Shown: piece by piece, positions 53,065 through 61,744 of the stretch
Layout of the letters: every line of letters starts with the position of its first letter
Position numbering within the stretch: position 1 is the first letter of the stretch
NCBI GenBank assembly: GCA_041485885.1
Contig: JBGPKL010000002.1
Location: forward strand, 1-64,000
DNA from: JACQFZ01 sp041485885
GTDB lineage: Bacteria; Pseudomonadota; Gammaproteobacteria; Acidiferrobacterales; Sulfurifustaceae
DNA: 64,000 nt
Direction: 5' to 3'
Notes under the pieces: generated by a model
The model's database searches: none
What the model saw: only the letters and a program-made list of their open reading frames with translations
What the model was told of the DNA's origin: nothing
Position numbers and translations under genes: made by a program

Positions 53065-54375
53065 ATGAAAATCAGCATATTCGGTTTGGGTTATGTAGGG
53101 GCGGTGTCCGCTGGCTGCCTGGCGCGCGGCGGTCATGACGTGATCGGCGTCGATCCGGCGGAAACGAAAGTCGATCTGATCAATCGCGGGCGCACACCGA
53201 TCATCGAACAGGATATCGGGGACATTATTCGCGATGAAGTCGCCGCCGGCCGGCTGCGGGCGACGACCGATGTGGCGGAAGGCGTGCGCCGCTCCGACAT
53301 CTCGCTGATTTGTGTCGGCACACCGAGTCTGCTCAACGGCAGCCTCGATTTGAGCTACGTACGGCGGGTGTGTGAGCAGATCGGCAAGGAGCTCAAGCGC
53401 AAAAGCGGTTTCCATGTCATCGTGGCGCGCAGCACTATGCTGCCGGGATCGATGCGCGGCGTGGTCGTACCCGCTCTGGAGGAATTCTCGGGTAAGCGTG
53501 CCGGCGGGGATTTCGGCGTGTGTAACAATCCCGAGTTCCTGCGCGAAGGGACGGCGGTCCACGATTTTTATCACCCTCCGAAGACGATCATCGGCGAGCT
53601 GGACGAGCGCAGCGGCGATACGCTATTGGAGCTTTATCACGGCATCGATGCGCCGCTCGTGCGCACCGACATCGAAACCGCGGAGATGGCGAAGTACACC
53701 GACAACGTGTGGCACGCGCTCAAGGTCGGTTTCGCCAACGAGATCGGCAATATCTGCAAGGCGCTCGACATCGATGGCCACCAGGTGATGGACATCTTCT
53801 GTCGCGATACCAAACTCAATCTGTCCTCGTATTACTTGAAGCCCGGCTTCGCGTTCGGTGGATCGTGTTTGCCGAAGGACGTGCGCGCGCTGCTCTACAA
53901 GAGCCGCACGCTCGATCTGCATCTTCCGATTCTGAACGCGATCCTCCCGAGCAACGAGCGTCAGATCGAGCGCGGCTTGCAAATGATACTGCGCGAGGAG
54001 AAACGCAAAATCGGCGTCCTCGGTTTCAGCTTCAAGGCAGGCACCGACGATCTGCGCGAGAGCCCGATGGTCGAGGTGATCGAGCGCCTGATCGGCAAAG
54101 GCTACGAGCTGAAGCTCTACGATCGCAACGTGAAGCTCGCGGAGCTGGTCGGCGTCAATCGCGATTACATACTGAATCGCGTACCGCACATCTCCCGTTT
54201 GATGGTCGAATCGGTGGATGAAGTGCTCGATTTCGGCGAAACCATCGTCGTTGGCACCAACGACCGCGAATTCTGGCGGGTGCCGGAACGTTTGCGCGAG
54301 GGCCAAGCGATGGTCGACTTCGTCCGGGTTCCGAACGCCGATAAGAACGAAAATTATCATGGCATCTGCTGGTAG
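53065..54375 (+). CDS. algD: GDP-mannose 6-dehydrogenase (AlgD-type)
   Basis: 436 aa, the same length as Pseudomonas AlgD. Oxidises GDP-mannose to GDP-mannuronate with two NAD. Rossmann motif GLGYVGAV at 7-14, CVGTPS, NPEFLREGTA, the catalytic Cys268 in GGSCLPKD (same number as in AlgD), SFKAGTDDLRESP and the characteristic end GICW. It is not the UDP-glucose type by these features. It has its own promoter region after the terminator; AGGGAA precedes ATG 53065. The only uronic-acid maker in the window, so amidotransferases and lyases here may act on its product. Confidence 0.94.
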   Translation: MKISIFGLGYVGAVSAGCLARGGHDVIGVDPAETKVDLINRGRTPIIEQDIGDIIRDEVAAGRLRATTDVAEGVRRSDISLICVGTPSLLNGSLDLSYVRRVCEQIGKELKRKSGFHVIVARSTMLPGSMRGVVVPALEEFSGKRAGGDFGVCNNPEFLREGTAVHDFYHPPKTIIGELDERSGDTLLELYHGIDAPLVRTDIETAEMAKYTDNVWHALKVGFANEIGNICKALDIDGHQVMDIFCRDTKLNLSSYYLKPGFAFGGSCLPKDVRALLYKSRTLDLHLPILNAILPSNERQIERGLQMILREEKRKIGVLGFSFKAGTDDLRESPMVEVIERLIGKGYELKLYDRNVKLAELVGVNRDYILNRVPHISRLMVESVDEVLDFGETIVVGTNDREFWRVPERLREGQAMVDFVRVPNADKNENYHGICW

Positions 54376-55612
54376 CCGCCGCGTCCTCATCATCGTAGAG
54401 AACCTCCCGGTACCGTTCGATCGCCGGGTGTGGCAAGAGGCGACGACGTTGCGCCGCGCGGGCTATGAGGTTTCGATCATTTGTCCGGCGGGCAAAGGCT
54501 ACGACCGGCGCGTGGACGTCATTGACGGCATTTCCATCTATCGCCATCCGCTCCCGCTCGAAGCGTCGGGCGCGATCGGTTACTTCGTGGAATATACGTG
54601 CGCGCTGTTTTGGCAATCCGCGCTCGCCTGGCGCGTCTTTCTGGCGCGCGGCTTCGACGCGATCCACGCGTGCAATCCGCCGGACACGATCTTTCTGGTT
54701 GGCGCGATGTTCAAGATCTTCGGAGTTCGTTTTCTGTTCGATCACCATGACATCAATCCGGAGCTCTATGAGGCGAAATTCGGCCGCCGCGATATGTTTT
54801 ACCGACTGCTGTTGTGGTTCGAGCGGTTGACCTTCCGCGTGGCGGATGTATCGATTGCCACCAACGAGTCGTATCGCCGTATCGCGATCGAACGCGGTCG
54901 AATGCCGCCGGGTGATGTGTTCGTGGTACGCAGCGGTCCGGATCTCCGGCGGCTTAAGATCCAGCCGCCCGACGAACGCCTGAAGAGCGGGCGGCGCTAT
55001 TTAGTCGGCTACGTGGGCGTGATGGGCAAGCAGGAAGGGATCGATCTTTTGCTCGAAGCCGTGGACCACCTGGTTCACCGGCTGGGACGGCGCGACGTGC
55101 AATTCGGTTTGGTCGGCGGCGGGACCGAGCTTGGGGCGATGCAGACGTATGCGAAGCGGCTCGGCGTCGATGACTACGTGACGTTCACCGGTCGCGTATC
55201 CGATCGCGAGCTGCTCGCGATGCTCAACACCGCGGACGTCTGCGTGAACCCCGATATCGCCAACGCGATGAACGACAAGTCGACGATGAACAAGATCATG
55301 GAATACATGGCGCTCGGGAAACCGATCGTGCAGTTCGACTTGGCCGAGGGTCGGTTCTCCGCGCAGGAAGCGTCTGTCTACGCCACTCAAAATGACGCGG
55401 TCGATCTGGCGCGGAAAATAGCGGAGCTGCTCGATGATCCGTCGCGCCGCCGCCAAATGGGACAGTACGGTCGGCGACGAGTGGAGACGGCGCTCGCGTG
55501 GCAGTACGAAGCGCCGAAGCTGTTGCAAGCCTACGATCGCTTGTTCGTTTCTCGATCGACGCGGCCGGCGGCGTCGAAGCCGTCGCATCCCGCGAACAGC
55601 CGAAACGAGTAA
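54359..55612 (+). CDS. Family-4 glycosyltransferase
   Basis: 417 aa from ATG 54359, overlapping algD by 17 bp. Start VLIIVENLPVPFDRRVW is typical of GT4 enzymes in this kind of locus; FLFDHHDINPEL, YVGVMGKQEGID, and INPDIANAMNDKSTMNK-like donor-site residues (NPDIANAMNDKSTMNKI) follow. Coupled with algD, it is the best candidate for adding mannuronate to the chain, an inference from position only. Confidence 0.9.
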   Translation: MASAGSRRVLIIVENLPVPFDRRVWQEATTLRRAGYEVSIICPAGKGYDRRVDVIDGISIYRHPLPLEASGAIGYFVEYTCALFWQSALAWRVFLARGFDAIHACNPPDTIFLVGAMFKIFGVRFLFDHHDINPELYEAKFGRRDMFYRLLLWFERLTFRVADVSIATNESYRRIAIERGRMPPGDVFVVRSGPDLRRLKIQPPDERLKSGRRYLVGYVGVMGKQEGIDLLLEAVDHLVHRLGRRDVQFGLVGGGTELGAMQTYAKRLGVDDYVTFTGRVSDRELLAMLNTADVCVNPDIANAMNDKSTMNKIMEYMALGKPIVQFDLAEGRFSAQEASVYATQNDAVDLARKIAELLDDPSRRRQMGQYGRRRVETALAWQYEAPKLLQAYDRLFVSRSTRPAASKPSHPANSRNE

Positions 55613-55629
55613 GGCCTGCGCGCGGGCGA

Positions 55630-55863
55630 TCAGCTCGCGTTGCGCTGAATGGTTACGATGAGACCGGTCGGCGCAGGGGGTTGAGTGATGGCGCCGGTAT
55701 CGGCTTCGAGAGCCCCCATCGTGGCCGGAGCTGCACGCGGCGTTCCCGTAAGGTCGAACGAAGCGAGTCCGGCCATCGTGGCAACGGGGATCGAGAGCGC
55801 GAGTACCAACAGAAGAAACGCGGTTATTTTCCTAGGCCTCAGCGAACGGCGAGTTTCACGCAT
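55630..55863 (-). CDS. Short secreted protein, possibly a truncated fn3 protein
   Basis: 77 aa from ATG 55863, with GGGAG about 7 bases upstream. N-terminal signal peptide (FLLLVLALSIPVATMAG). The mature part is a linker ending in QPPAPTGLIVTIQ, which looks like the first strand of a fibronectin type III domain before a stop. It may be a truncated relative of the neighbouring fn3-like lipoprotein, or a short genuine product. On the minus strand, 32 bp downstream of that gene. Confidence 0.55.
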   Translation of the reverse strand: MRETRRSLRPRKITAFLLLVLALSIPVATMAGLASFDLTGTPRAAPATMGALEADTGAITQPPAPTGLIVTIQRNAS

Positions 55864-55894
55864 GGACGAGCTCCCTTGGAAATTTGAGGTACGG

Positions 55895-56338
55895 CTAGAT
55901 CACGCTACACGCGGCAGCGGACCAATCGGACAGCGCGTTGGCGCCGTTGTACGCGCGTAACCGAAAGCACACGGTATCGCCGTGCTTCAGCGCGAGATCG
56001 CGACCGGCATTGAAGGAAACGGCGGGTGCCTGCGGATCGAAACTCTGGGCGCTGGTCGATAGATCGGCGGTGGCAACGGTCGCGGCGGCGACGGTCGGTC
56101 CGTAGTACACGATGTAGCCCGCGACGCTGTCGGCGTTTGCGCTCCACGCGAGCGATATGACCGTGTCAGTAGCGGCGGACGTCTCGGAAGCAGGTGTCGA
56201 GCCGGCGGATGAGCTGGTGTCGGGTGACGAGGAAGAGGCGGCGGTTGGCGATCCGCCGCAACCGGAGAAGAAAACGCACGCTAGGGTCGCTAGCACTAGG
56301 CAGGGCAGCTTGCGGCGGCGGTCGACAAGAGCGATCAC
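55895..56338 (-). CDS. Lipoprotein with one fibronectin type III-like domain
   Basis: 147 aa from GTG 56338, with GGGAGG 4-9 bases upstream. Lipobox FSGC with Cys27, then a Ser/Ala/Thr linker, then about 85 residues of fn3-like sequence (ISLAWSANADSVAGYIVYYG and CFRLRAYNGANALSDW). Such proteins bind or present surface carbohydrate. It is probably co-transcribed with the 77-aa protein and divergent from the chimeric regulator. Confidence 0.75.
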   Translation of the reverse strand: MIALVDRRRKLPCLVLATLACVFFSGCGGSPTAASSSSPDTSSSAGSTPASETSAATDTVISLAWSANADSVAGYIVYYGPTVAAATVATADLSTSAQSFDPQAPAVSFNAGRDLALKHGDTVCFRLRAYNGANALSDWSAAACSVI

Positions 56339-56705
56339 GAGTCCTCCCTTGGTGGCGCCGATCTAAGCGGCGCATCGTAGTTACATCGTCGCGATCGTTT
56401 TTTTTCTGGACGAACCGCAGCTGAGGTTCGTCATGACCGCTGCTTCACTCGCTTTTATTATGGTCTTTGTTCGTTCGATTTCTATCGCTACTCGATGGAC
56501 ACGCAAAGGCTGCGGACAAACGGCAACGGCGCGGACCAAGGTGTCTCCCGAGAGCGATACAGCATTTCCATGAGGATCCGGCCGGTGAAGGGACAGGGGT
56601 ACCGTGATATCGTCGATCGGTGCTCCCAATCGGAGTGTCCAAGAACAAGAGCAGTGTTTCCGACGAGTCAGTCGCCCGGTTCTCGCCGCCATTCATGATG
56701 ACGTT
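56339..56705. other. Divergent upstream region of the lipoprotein and chimeric regulator genes
   Basis: 367 bp if the regulator starts at ATG 56706. It contains a T-run at 56398-56405 and an inverted repeat GACGAACC/GGTTCGTC (56412-56419 and 56427-56434). The regulator frame is open from GTG 56604, preceded by AGGGG (56595-56599), so part of this may be coding. I see no other gene. Confidence 0.45.
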
Positions 56706-58751
56706 ATGACGCCTGAAGAAATCAAACGATACGTCGAGCGCCAATTGGGTGAGCTTGGGTGCACGGTGCACATCGGTAAGGCGGGATTCGAAAGAATATT
56801 TCATTTTACGGAAGGGACCGAGGACGGTACCAAGCAACTGTGCCACAAGCTCATCTCGCTCGGCGCGCTACAGGAGAACCAGGAGATAAACGACGATGTG
56901 CTGCAGATGGCCATGACCGATTTGACGCGGATAGACGATATGGCGCCGCCACCGCAAGCCGCGCGAACCGCGAATCCGGAGATGGACCTCGTGTCGATCG
57001 AGCAGCTCGCGGCGGTTCTGGAAGCCAAAGTCGCGAACCGGGAGGCGGAGCGCGAATTGCGATTTTCGCCGGCTGTTGGGCATGGCGGCAACGGAGCGCG
57101 CGCTAGACCGGCCGCGGCGCCACTGCCGAAAATCCTCGTGGTCGACGCCTCCGCCGCGGCGCGGACGATGTACGCAAAAGTCCTAGCGAATAATTTTCTC
57201 GTGATGGAGGCCCCGGATGGGGAGCAAGCGTGGAAGGCTTTGATCGAGCAGGCCGATATCGAGCTCGTCGTTACCGATCTCGCGATGCCCAATACCGATG
57301 GCTATGAGCTGATAAAACGTATCCGCACGGCGCTATCCCCGCCGCACTTGGTGGGTGTGCCTATCATCGTGGTGACGCGGCCCGAAGCGGCGAGCGCTAA
57401 GCTTCGCGCGCTCATGGTGGGCGCCGACGATTTCATACTGAAGAATGCTGCCCCGGACGAATTGCGCGCGCGCGTGCTGGCGCGTCATCGCTTGAGCAAG
57501 ACGGCGGCGCGTGTTTCCAGCAACGCGCTGCCGCGTACGGTCGAAACCTCCGCTCGGATATTTACTCCGCGCAGCCAGGAAACCAAACGGAAAGCTCAAC
57601 CGGCGCGTGCCGGACAGACCGCGGCGCCCGCGCCGAAGGCCGTGCCGCCGAAAGAAGCATCCGTCGTTGCGTTCAGCGTGGAGCGGCGAATTCCGCCCGG
57701 GAAAGGAGCTACTCCTGCGCTCGGGCTCGCCGCTTCGCGCGAGTCCTTCGTCAAGCAGCTCTATCGCATCAGCTCGACCACGACCATCACCCTCAGCGCT
57801 ACCGCACTGTTGGCTCTCGCGATCATCGTGATCATTTACACCGGGCGTCCGACGTCGCGGATGGAAATCTCGCAAATGACAAAGCCGCCACTCGCCGGCG
57901 AACCTTCGTCCTCCGAAACACACGGTAGCGCAGGAAGCAGCAGCGGTCCTACGCCGCGGAATGAGCCGCTGCGCGACGAGCCGGTACCCGAAACGGCGCG
58001 ACCTACGGCGCCGGTTGCGCTCATCCCCAGCGCGAGTCTACCCGCACCGCCATCGACGGATATCGAGCGGTTGAGCAAACCGAAGTCTGAACCGAATTCC
58101 GCGAGATCCGCTGGCGTCGATGCGCGTGCGGGGGAGAAATTGCAAGCGGCCAGGTCAAGCGGGGCAACGCCCAAGAGCGCGAAGCCCGACAGCATCGAGT
58201 CGGTACCGAAGGTCCCGCAACCGACGCTGCCACCGAGTGAAACTCCGGCTCCGCCGATGCGTCCGGCGCCGCCGCCCTCTGTCGGCGCGAATGTCGGACG
58301 CGAACCAACAGCGACTGCGGAGCGTCCTCTCGCCGCGTCGGCGCCCGCCCCAAGCGCTCCTCCGGTTAACCGAATTTCGCGAGACGAGCTCGCTTCGTTC
58401 CTGCGTCGGTTCGTGTCCATTTACGAAGCCGGCGATCTGGATCAGTTTCTGGGTCTTTTCGCGGATAACGCGCGCACTAACGACCGCACCGGCCGCAAAG
58501 GCATACGCGAGGATTACGACACGCTTTTTCGCGCGACCGATCTGCGCCAGATGAAGCTGGGCGAGATTAGTTGGGAGATCGAGGGCAATCAGGCGTACGG
58601 CTGGGGCGATTTCGACGTGACGGTACGCCGCTTGAACGATCAGGAAACTTATGTTTACACGGGATCGATGACTTTTGTTCTCGAGAAGAACGACGGGCGT
58701 TTGCGCGTCGTGAGGCTCTATCACGGCCAACGACGCGCCGATACCGGGTGA
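56706..58751 (+). CDS. Chimeric regulator: ExeA-lid-like domain, receiver, membrane segment, NTF2/SnoaL-like domain
   Basis: 681 aa. Residues 4-75 resemble the C-terminal lid of the ExeA-like ATPase at 16287 (EEIKRYVERQL against EETWNYVRHRL; LCHKLISLGALQENQEIND against LCDTALVYGFAEQKRRID). Residues 142-262 are a receiver domain: Asp147 in VVDAS, phospho-acceptor Asp191 in VTDLAMP, Thr224 and Lys246; one residue of the usual acidic pair is Ala148. A membrane segment spans about 358-378, then a Pro-rich stretch, then an NTF2/SnoaL-like domain at about 570-675 (FVSIYEAGDLDQFLGLFADNA). The last part should be periplasmic. Start uncertain (GTG 56604 possible). No output DNA-binding domain. Confidence 0.75.
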   Translation: MTPEEIKRYVERQLGELGCTVHIGKAGFERIFHFTEGTEDGTKQLCHKLISLGALQENQEINDDVLQMAMTDLTRIDDMAPPPQAARTANPEMDLVSIEQLAAVLEAKVANREAERELRFSPAVGHGGNGARARPAAAPLPKILVVDASAAARTMYAKVLANNFLVMEAPDGEQAWKALIEQADIELVVTDLAMPNTDGYELIKRIRTALSPPHLVGVPIIVVTRPEAASAKLRALMVGADDFILKNAAPDELRARVLARHRLSKTAARVSSNALPRTVETSARIFTPRSQETKRKAQPARAGQTAAPAPKAVPPKEASVVAFSVERRIPPGKGATPALGLAASRESFVKQLYRISSTTTITLSATALLALAIIVIIYTGRPTSRMEISQMTKPPLAGEPSSSETHGSAGSSSGPTPRNEPLRDEPVPETARPTAPVALIPSASLPAPPSTDIERLSKPKSEPNSARSAGVDARAGEKLQAARSSGATPKSAKPDSIESVPKVPQPTLPPSETPAPPMRPAPPPSVGANVGREPTATAERPLAASAPAPSAPPVNRISRDELASFLRRFVSIYEAGDLDQFLGLFADNARTNDRTGRKGIREDYDTLFRATDLRQMKLGEISWEIEGNQAYGWGDFDVTVRRLNDQETYVYTGSMTFVLEKNDGRLRVVRLYHGQRRADTG

Positions 58752-59133
58752 AGCGGGCGCTTTGGCCTCTCATGGAAAACGTTTGGTCGCTGACGTCGTC
58801 GTGAGCTTGCCTGCCTCCGCTAGCCGCTGGCGGCGATACCGGGAGTCAGGCAAGGAGGAGACCGCCCCCAGCGGTCAGTGCCGTCGGATCGTTCGGCCTA
58901 TCTGGGGCGGAATCGATAGAGAACGACGACATTGGTGTTGAGCGAATACGACCTCCAAAGACTGTGACCTTATATGTATGGCGCAGAATGCTGGAAGTTG
59001 GCCCGCCCCGGTTCATGTCCCCCAAGAATCGGTGCCGAACCTAACGACGGTCAGCTAAATGCCATCCTTATGCTAGTCTTCCTGATAGACCAAGGCGTTG
59101 GGTGGCAATAATAGGTCTTACTAGAGCTATCAC
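58752..59133. other. Intergenic region with two strong stem-loops
   Basis: 382 bp without a gene. A long stem-loop pairs 58806-58818 with 58841-58854 (CTTGCCTG-x-CTCC, one mismatch), with an inner CCGC/GCGG hairpin. It is followed by GACCGC/GCGGTC (58860-58865 and 58871-58876). These could be a terminator for the regulator, a leader structure or a small RNA; there is no U-run. The remaining part up to 59133 shows nothing clear. Confidence 0.5.
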
Positions 59134-60816
59134 GTGTACAGTCCTGTTCTTTCTGTGCCTGCGCGACGCGTTTCCGGATGGGTGGCCGAGACCGATCCGA
59201 AATACGCGCGCGCGTGGCTGGCATCGCTGCCGTTGGCCAACAGCGCCGAAGCGGCGCGCGAAATTTATCAAACGCTGTACACCGTTAACCGGGTCGAGCT
59301 GAAAGTCCCGGTTCGGCTCGAGCTGATGGCGCTGTACGAGCCCGTGGTCACCACCGTCTGTAACGGCCTACAGTCCCACTTGGTGCATGCGGTACCTCCG
59401 CTCGGACCGAAGAAGCGACAGCTCGCGGAATTCATCCGCCGGCTGCATATCGAGATGGCGTACGGTTACAAGTGCTGCCTGCGCGATCTAAGCCACGCGC
59501 GCGTTTTGCTGCGTCGCAAATCCCGCTCGGCGGTTTGCATCGAGCGCGCGCTCCATCATCTGAGCGAAGTGTTGCTGCGCTCCTATTTGGTCTATTTACC
59601 TTATCCGAACGCGGTGTGGCGCGAAACGCACGAGCTTTATCGACTCGCCGAGTCGTTAGGCGTCGTGGATGAGGTGCTTACGATGGACGGCGAGCACGAC
59701 GCGCACCCGGTAACCATCGATGAGCGCTACGTCCAGACCTTGTTATTGGGTCTCGCGAATCCCTACCAACTCGCACATAACGCCGTTCATCAGTTGCATG
59801 CCTTTGTCAGCCATTGGGCGAAGCAGGCGAGCATTACGACGAAAGCGGATCTCAAGGATGCCACCGGTTGTTTTCTGGTCGATCTCACGGCCGACGCGCC
59901 ACCCGTGCCGTTCACGAAGAAGAGCCAGAATGTTTCCGGCAGTGCGCGCGTATTGGACGCTCGGCCGCTTCTGAAAACATTGCAGCGCTTGGTGATTCGA
60001 TTGGACGCGGGCGAGCCGATCGAGAAGCTGGGGCTGGGCGTCGATTGTCTCGATAGCACGTGCGTCGATCTGCTGCAGCGCATGACCCGTGCATTGGGCG
60101 AGAGTGCGCGCCGGCGTTACGCGCGACGTCAACGGAGCAGCAACGTATTCGTTTGCGTCGGCCTTAATGCCGTTCACTTTTTCGCGAATGGACAGCGGCC
60201 GTTTGCGGCGTACGCTCACACTTTTCCTTGGCTAGATCGACCCGGCCGCTTGGTGGAATCGCCGGACGTTGCCTTTGTCGAGCTGGAAGAGGAAAACAAA
60301 GATACCGCCGCGTCCATCCCCGCTCTTTCCGAAGGGTCAACAGCGGTACCGGTCGAAAGCTATCGAGTCGATCGGTGGCAACTGCGCGATATCGGACCGC
60401 AAGGTATGTCCCTTGCGCGGTATGGCGACGCGGCCACGCCGGTGCGGGTCGGAGAACTAATCGGTGTGCAGCAACCGAGCGATCTCGGCCGCTGGCGCAC
60501 CGCCGCGATCCGGTGGGTGAAAAGTCCGGAGACCAACAGCGTGGAGGTCGGTGTCGAAATGTTGGCGGCCACCGCCATGCCGGTTGCCGTGCGACTTCCC
60601 GGCGGATCGAACGCGTTCCCCGGTCTGCGGTTGCCGGCCGCTGAGGTCATGCAGCGCCCCGCGACGTTGCTCCTCACGCGCGGCGCCTGCCAAGTGGGAG
60701 ACGAGCTGGAGGTGATCGACGAGGAAGTCGGGGTGCGTCGAGTGCGTGTTCTGCGTCTGCTCGAGCGGACCGGTGCGTTCGAGCAGGTCGTGTATGCCGA
60801 CGTGGTCCGCGTATAG
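59134..60816 (+). CDS. Uncharacterised protein with PilZ-like C-terminal domain
   Basis: 560 aa from GTG 59134 (start uncertain; next Met is residue 65). Mostly helical cytoplasmic protein with no signal peptide or membrane segment. At about 420-470 it has WQLRDIGPQGMSLARYG followed by strands (AAIRWVKSPETNSVEVGVEML), a pattern like PilZ domains (D-x-S-x-x-G turn, here DIGPQG). The second PilZ arginine motif is not clear. It may sense cyclic di-GMP and link it to EPS control. Similar proteins are often annotated as hypothetical or molecular chaperones. Confidence 0.6.
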   Translation: MYSPVLSVPARRVSGWVAETDPKYARAWLASLPLANSAEAAREIYQTLYTVNRVELKVPVRLELMALYEPVVTTVCNGLQSHLVHAVPPLGPKKRQLAEFIRRLHIEMAYGYKCCLRDLSHARVLLRRKSRSAVCIERALHHLSEVLLRSYLVYLPYPNAVWRETHELYRLAESLGVVDEVLTMDGEHDAHPVTIDERYVQTLLLGLANPYQLAHNAVHQLHAFVSHWAKQASITTKADLKDATGCFLVDLTADAPPVPFTKKSQNVSGSARVLDARPLLKTLQRLVIRLDAGEPIEKLGLGVDCLDSTCVDLLQRMTRALGESARRRYARRQRSSNVFVCVGLNAVHFFANGQRPFAAYAHTFPWLDRPGRLVESPDVAFVELEEENKDTAASIPALSEGSTAVPVESYRVDRWQLRDIGPQGMSLARYGDAATPVRVGELIGVQQPSDLGRWRTAAIRWVKSPETNSVEVGVEMLAATAMPVAVRLPGGSNAFPGLRLPAAEVMQRPATLLLTRGACQVGDELEVIDEEVGVRRVRVLRLLERTGAFEQVVYADVVRV

Positions 60817-60845
60817 AAAGTATTTGTTGGCGGAGGATGTATCCG

Positions 60846-61652
60846 CTAGGACGTCCCATTCCAATCGCTCGGTAGCCAGGGGCGAATGTGCTTCAGCATC
60901 TCGTGGTAGATTTTCGGATTACCCGCAAGCAGAAGGCCACTGCGCAAGTGCTCCTGTCCGCCGGCCGGATCGCCCACCAAGCCGCCGGCCTCCTCGATGA
61001 GTAAGCATCCGGCCGCCATATCCCAGATTCGCAAGCCGAACTCCCAAAAGCCGTCGAAGCGCCCGCACGCGACATGCGCGAGATCGAGCGCCGCGGACCC
61101 GGCACGGCGCACGCCACTCGATTCGCGCGCGATCTGCCGGAACACGTTGATCCATGTCTCGAGATAATCGCTCGATTTGAACGGAAACCCTGTTGCGAGC
61201 AACGCCCGCCGAAAATCATGCGTCTGACTAACCCGAATGCGGCGGTCGTTCAGATGCGCTCCTTGACCTCGCGTTGCCGTGTACAACTCATTGCGATTGG
61301 GATCGAACACGACGGCCTGTTCCAATCGATCCTTATGTTGCAGCGCTATCGATACCGCGTAGTGAGGATACCCGTGCAGGAAATTAGTCGTGCCGTCGAG
61401 CGGATCGATGATCCAGCGGTATTCGCTCGCGCCGGAATGATCGCCCGTCTCCTCGGCGAGGATGGCATGATCGGGATAGGCGCGCCGGAGAATATCGATG
61501 ATCTCGCTCTCGGCCAATCGGTCGACCTCGGTGACGAAATCGTTGCTGCCTTTCGCTTCGATCGTCAGTCGCTCGATGCGATCGGCGTTGCGCAGCACAA
61601 TATTGCCTGCGCGGCGTGCGGCTTTGATCGCCGTGTTGAGCAGCGGATGCAT
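60846..61652 (-). CDS. suhB: Inositol-1-monophosphatase
   Basis: 268 aa. Mg-dependent phosphatase with the family motifs EAKGSNDFVTEVDRLAE, WIIDPLDGTTNFLHG and LRIWDMAAGCLLIEEAGG, which hold the metal-binding acids. SuhB also works as a transcription antitermination factor for rRNA in E. coli. Divergent from trmJ with a short shared promoter region (61653-61744), as in many Gammaproteobacteria. Converges with the PilZ-like gene. Confidence 0.96.
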   Translation of the reverse strand: MHPLLNTAIKAARRAGNIVLRNADRIERLTIEAKGSNDFVTEVDRLAESEIIDILRRAYPDHAILAEETGDHSGASEYRWIIDPLDGTTNFLHGYPHYAVSIALQHKDRLEQAVVFDPNRNELYTATRGQGAHLNDRRIRVSQTHDFRRALLATGFPFKSSDYLETWINVFRQIARESSGVRRAGSAALDLAHVACGRFDGFWEFGLRIWDMAAGCLLIEEAGGLVGDPAGGQEHLRSGLLLAGNPKIYHEMLKHIRPWLPSDWNGTS

Positions 61653-61744
61653 CGTGGCGTCTCGTTGTAAAACAGCGCGAAGGCGCGGGATTGTATAAGC
61701 TGTGCAATCCGGTTAAAAGTCGATCGACTCACTCTTTCGAGACT

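Noticed and set aside
53065..54375. UDP-glucose 6-dehydrogenase
   Set aside because: Length, the GICW end and matching residues fit GDP-mannose dehydrogenase AlgD better.
58806..59133. Cyclic di-GMP (GEMM) riboswitch before the PilZ-like gene
   Set aside because: The stems lack the conserved GEMM core and tetraloop receptor; only generic hairpins are present.
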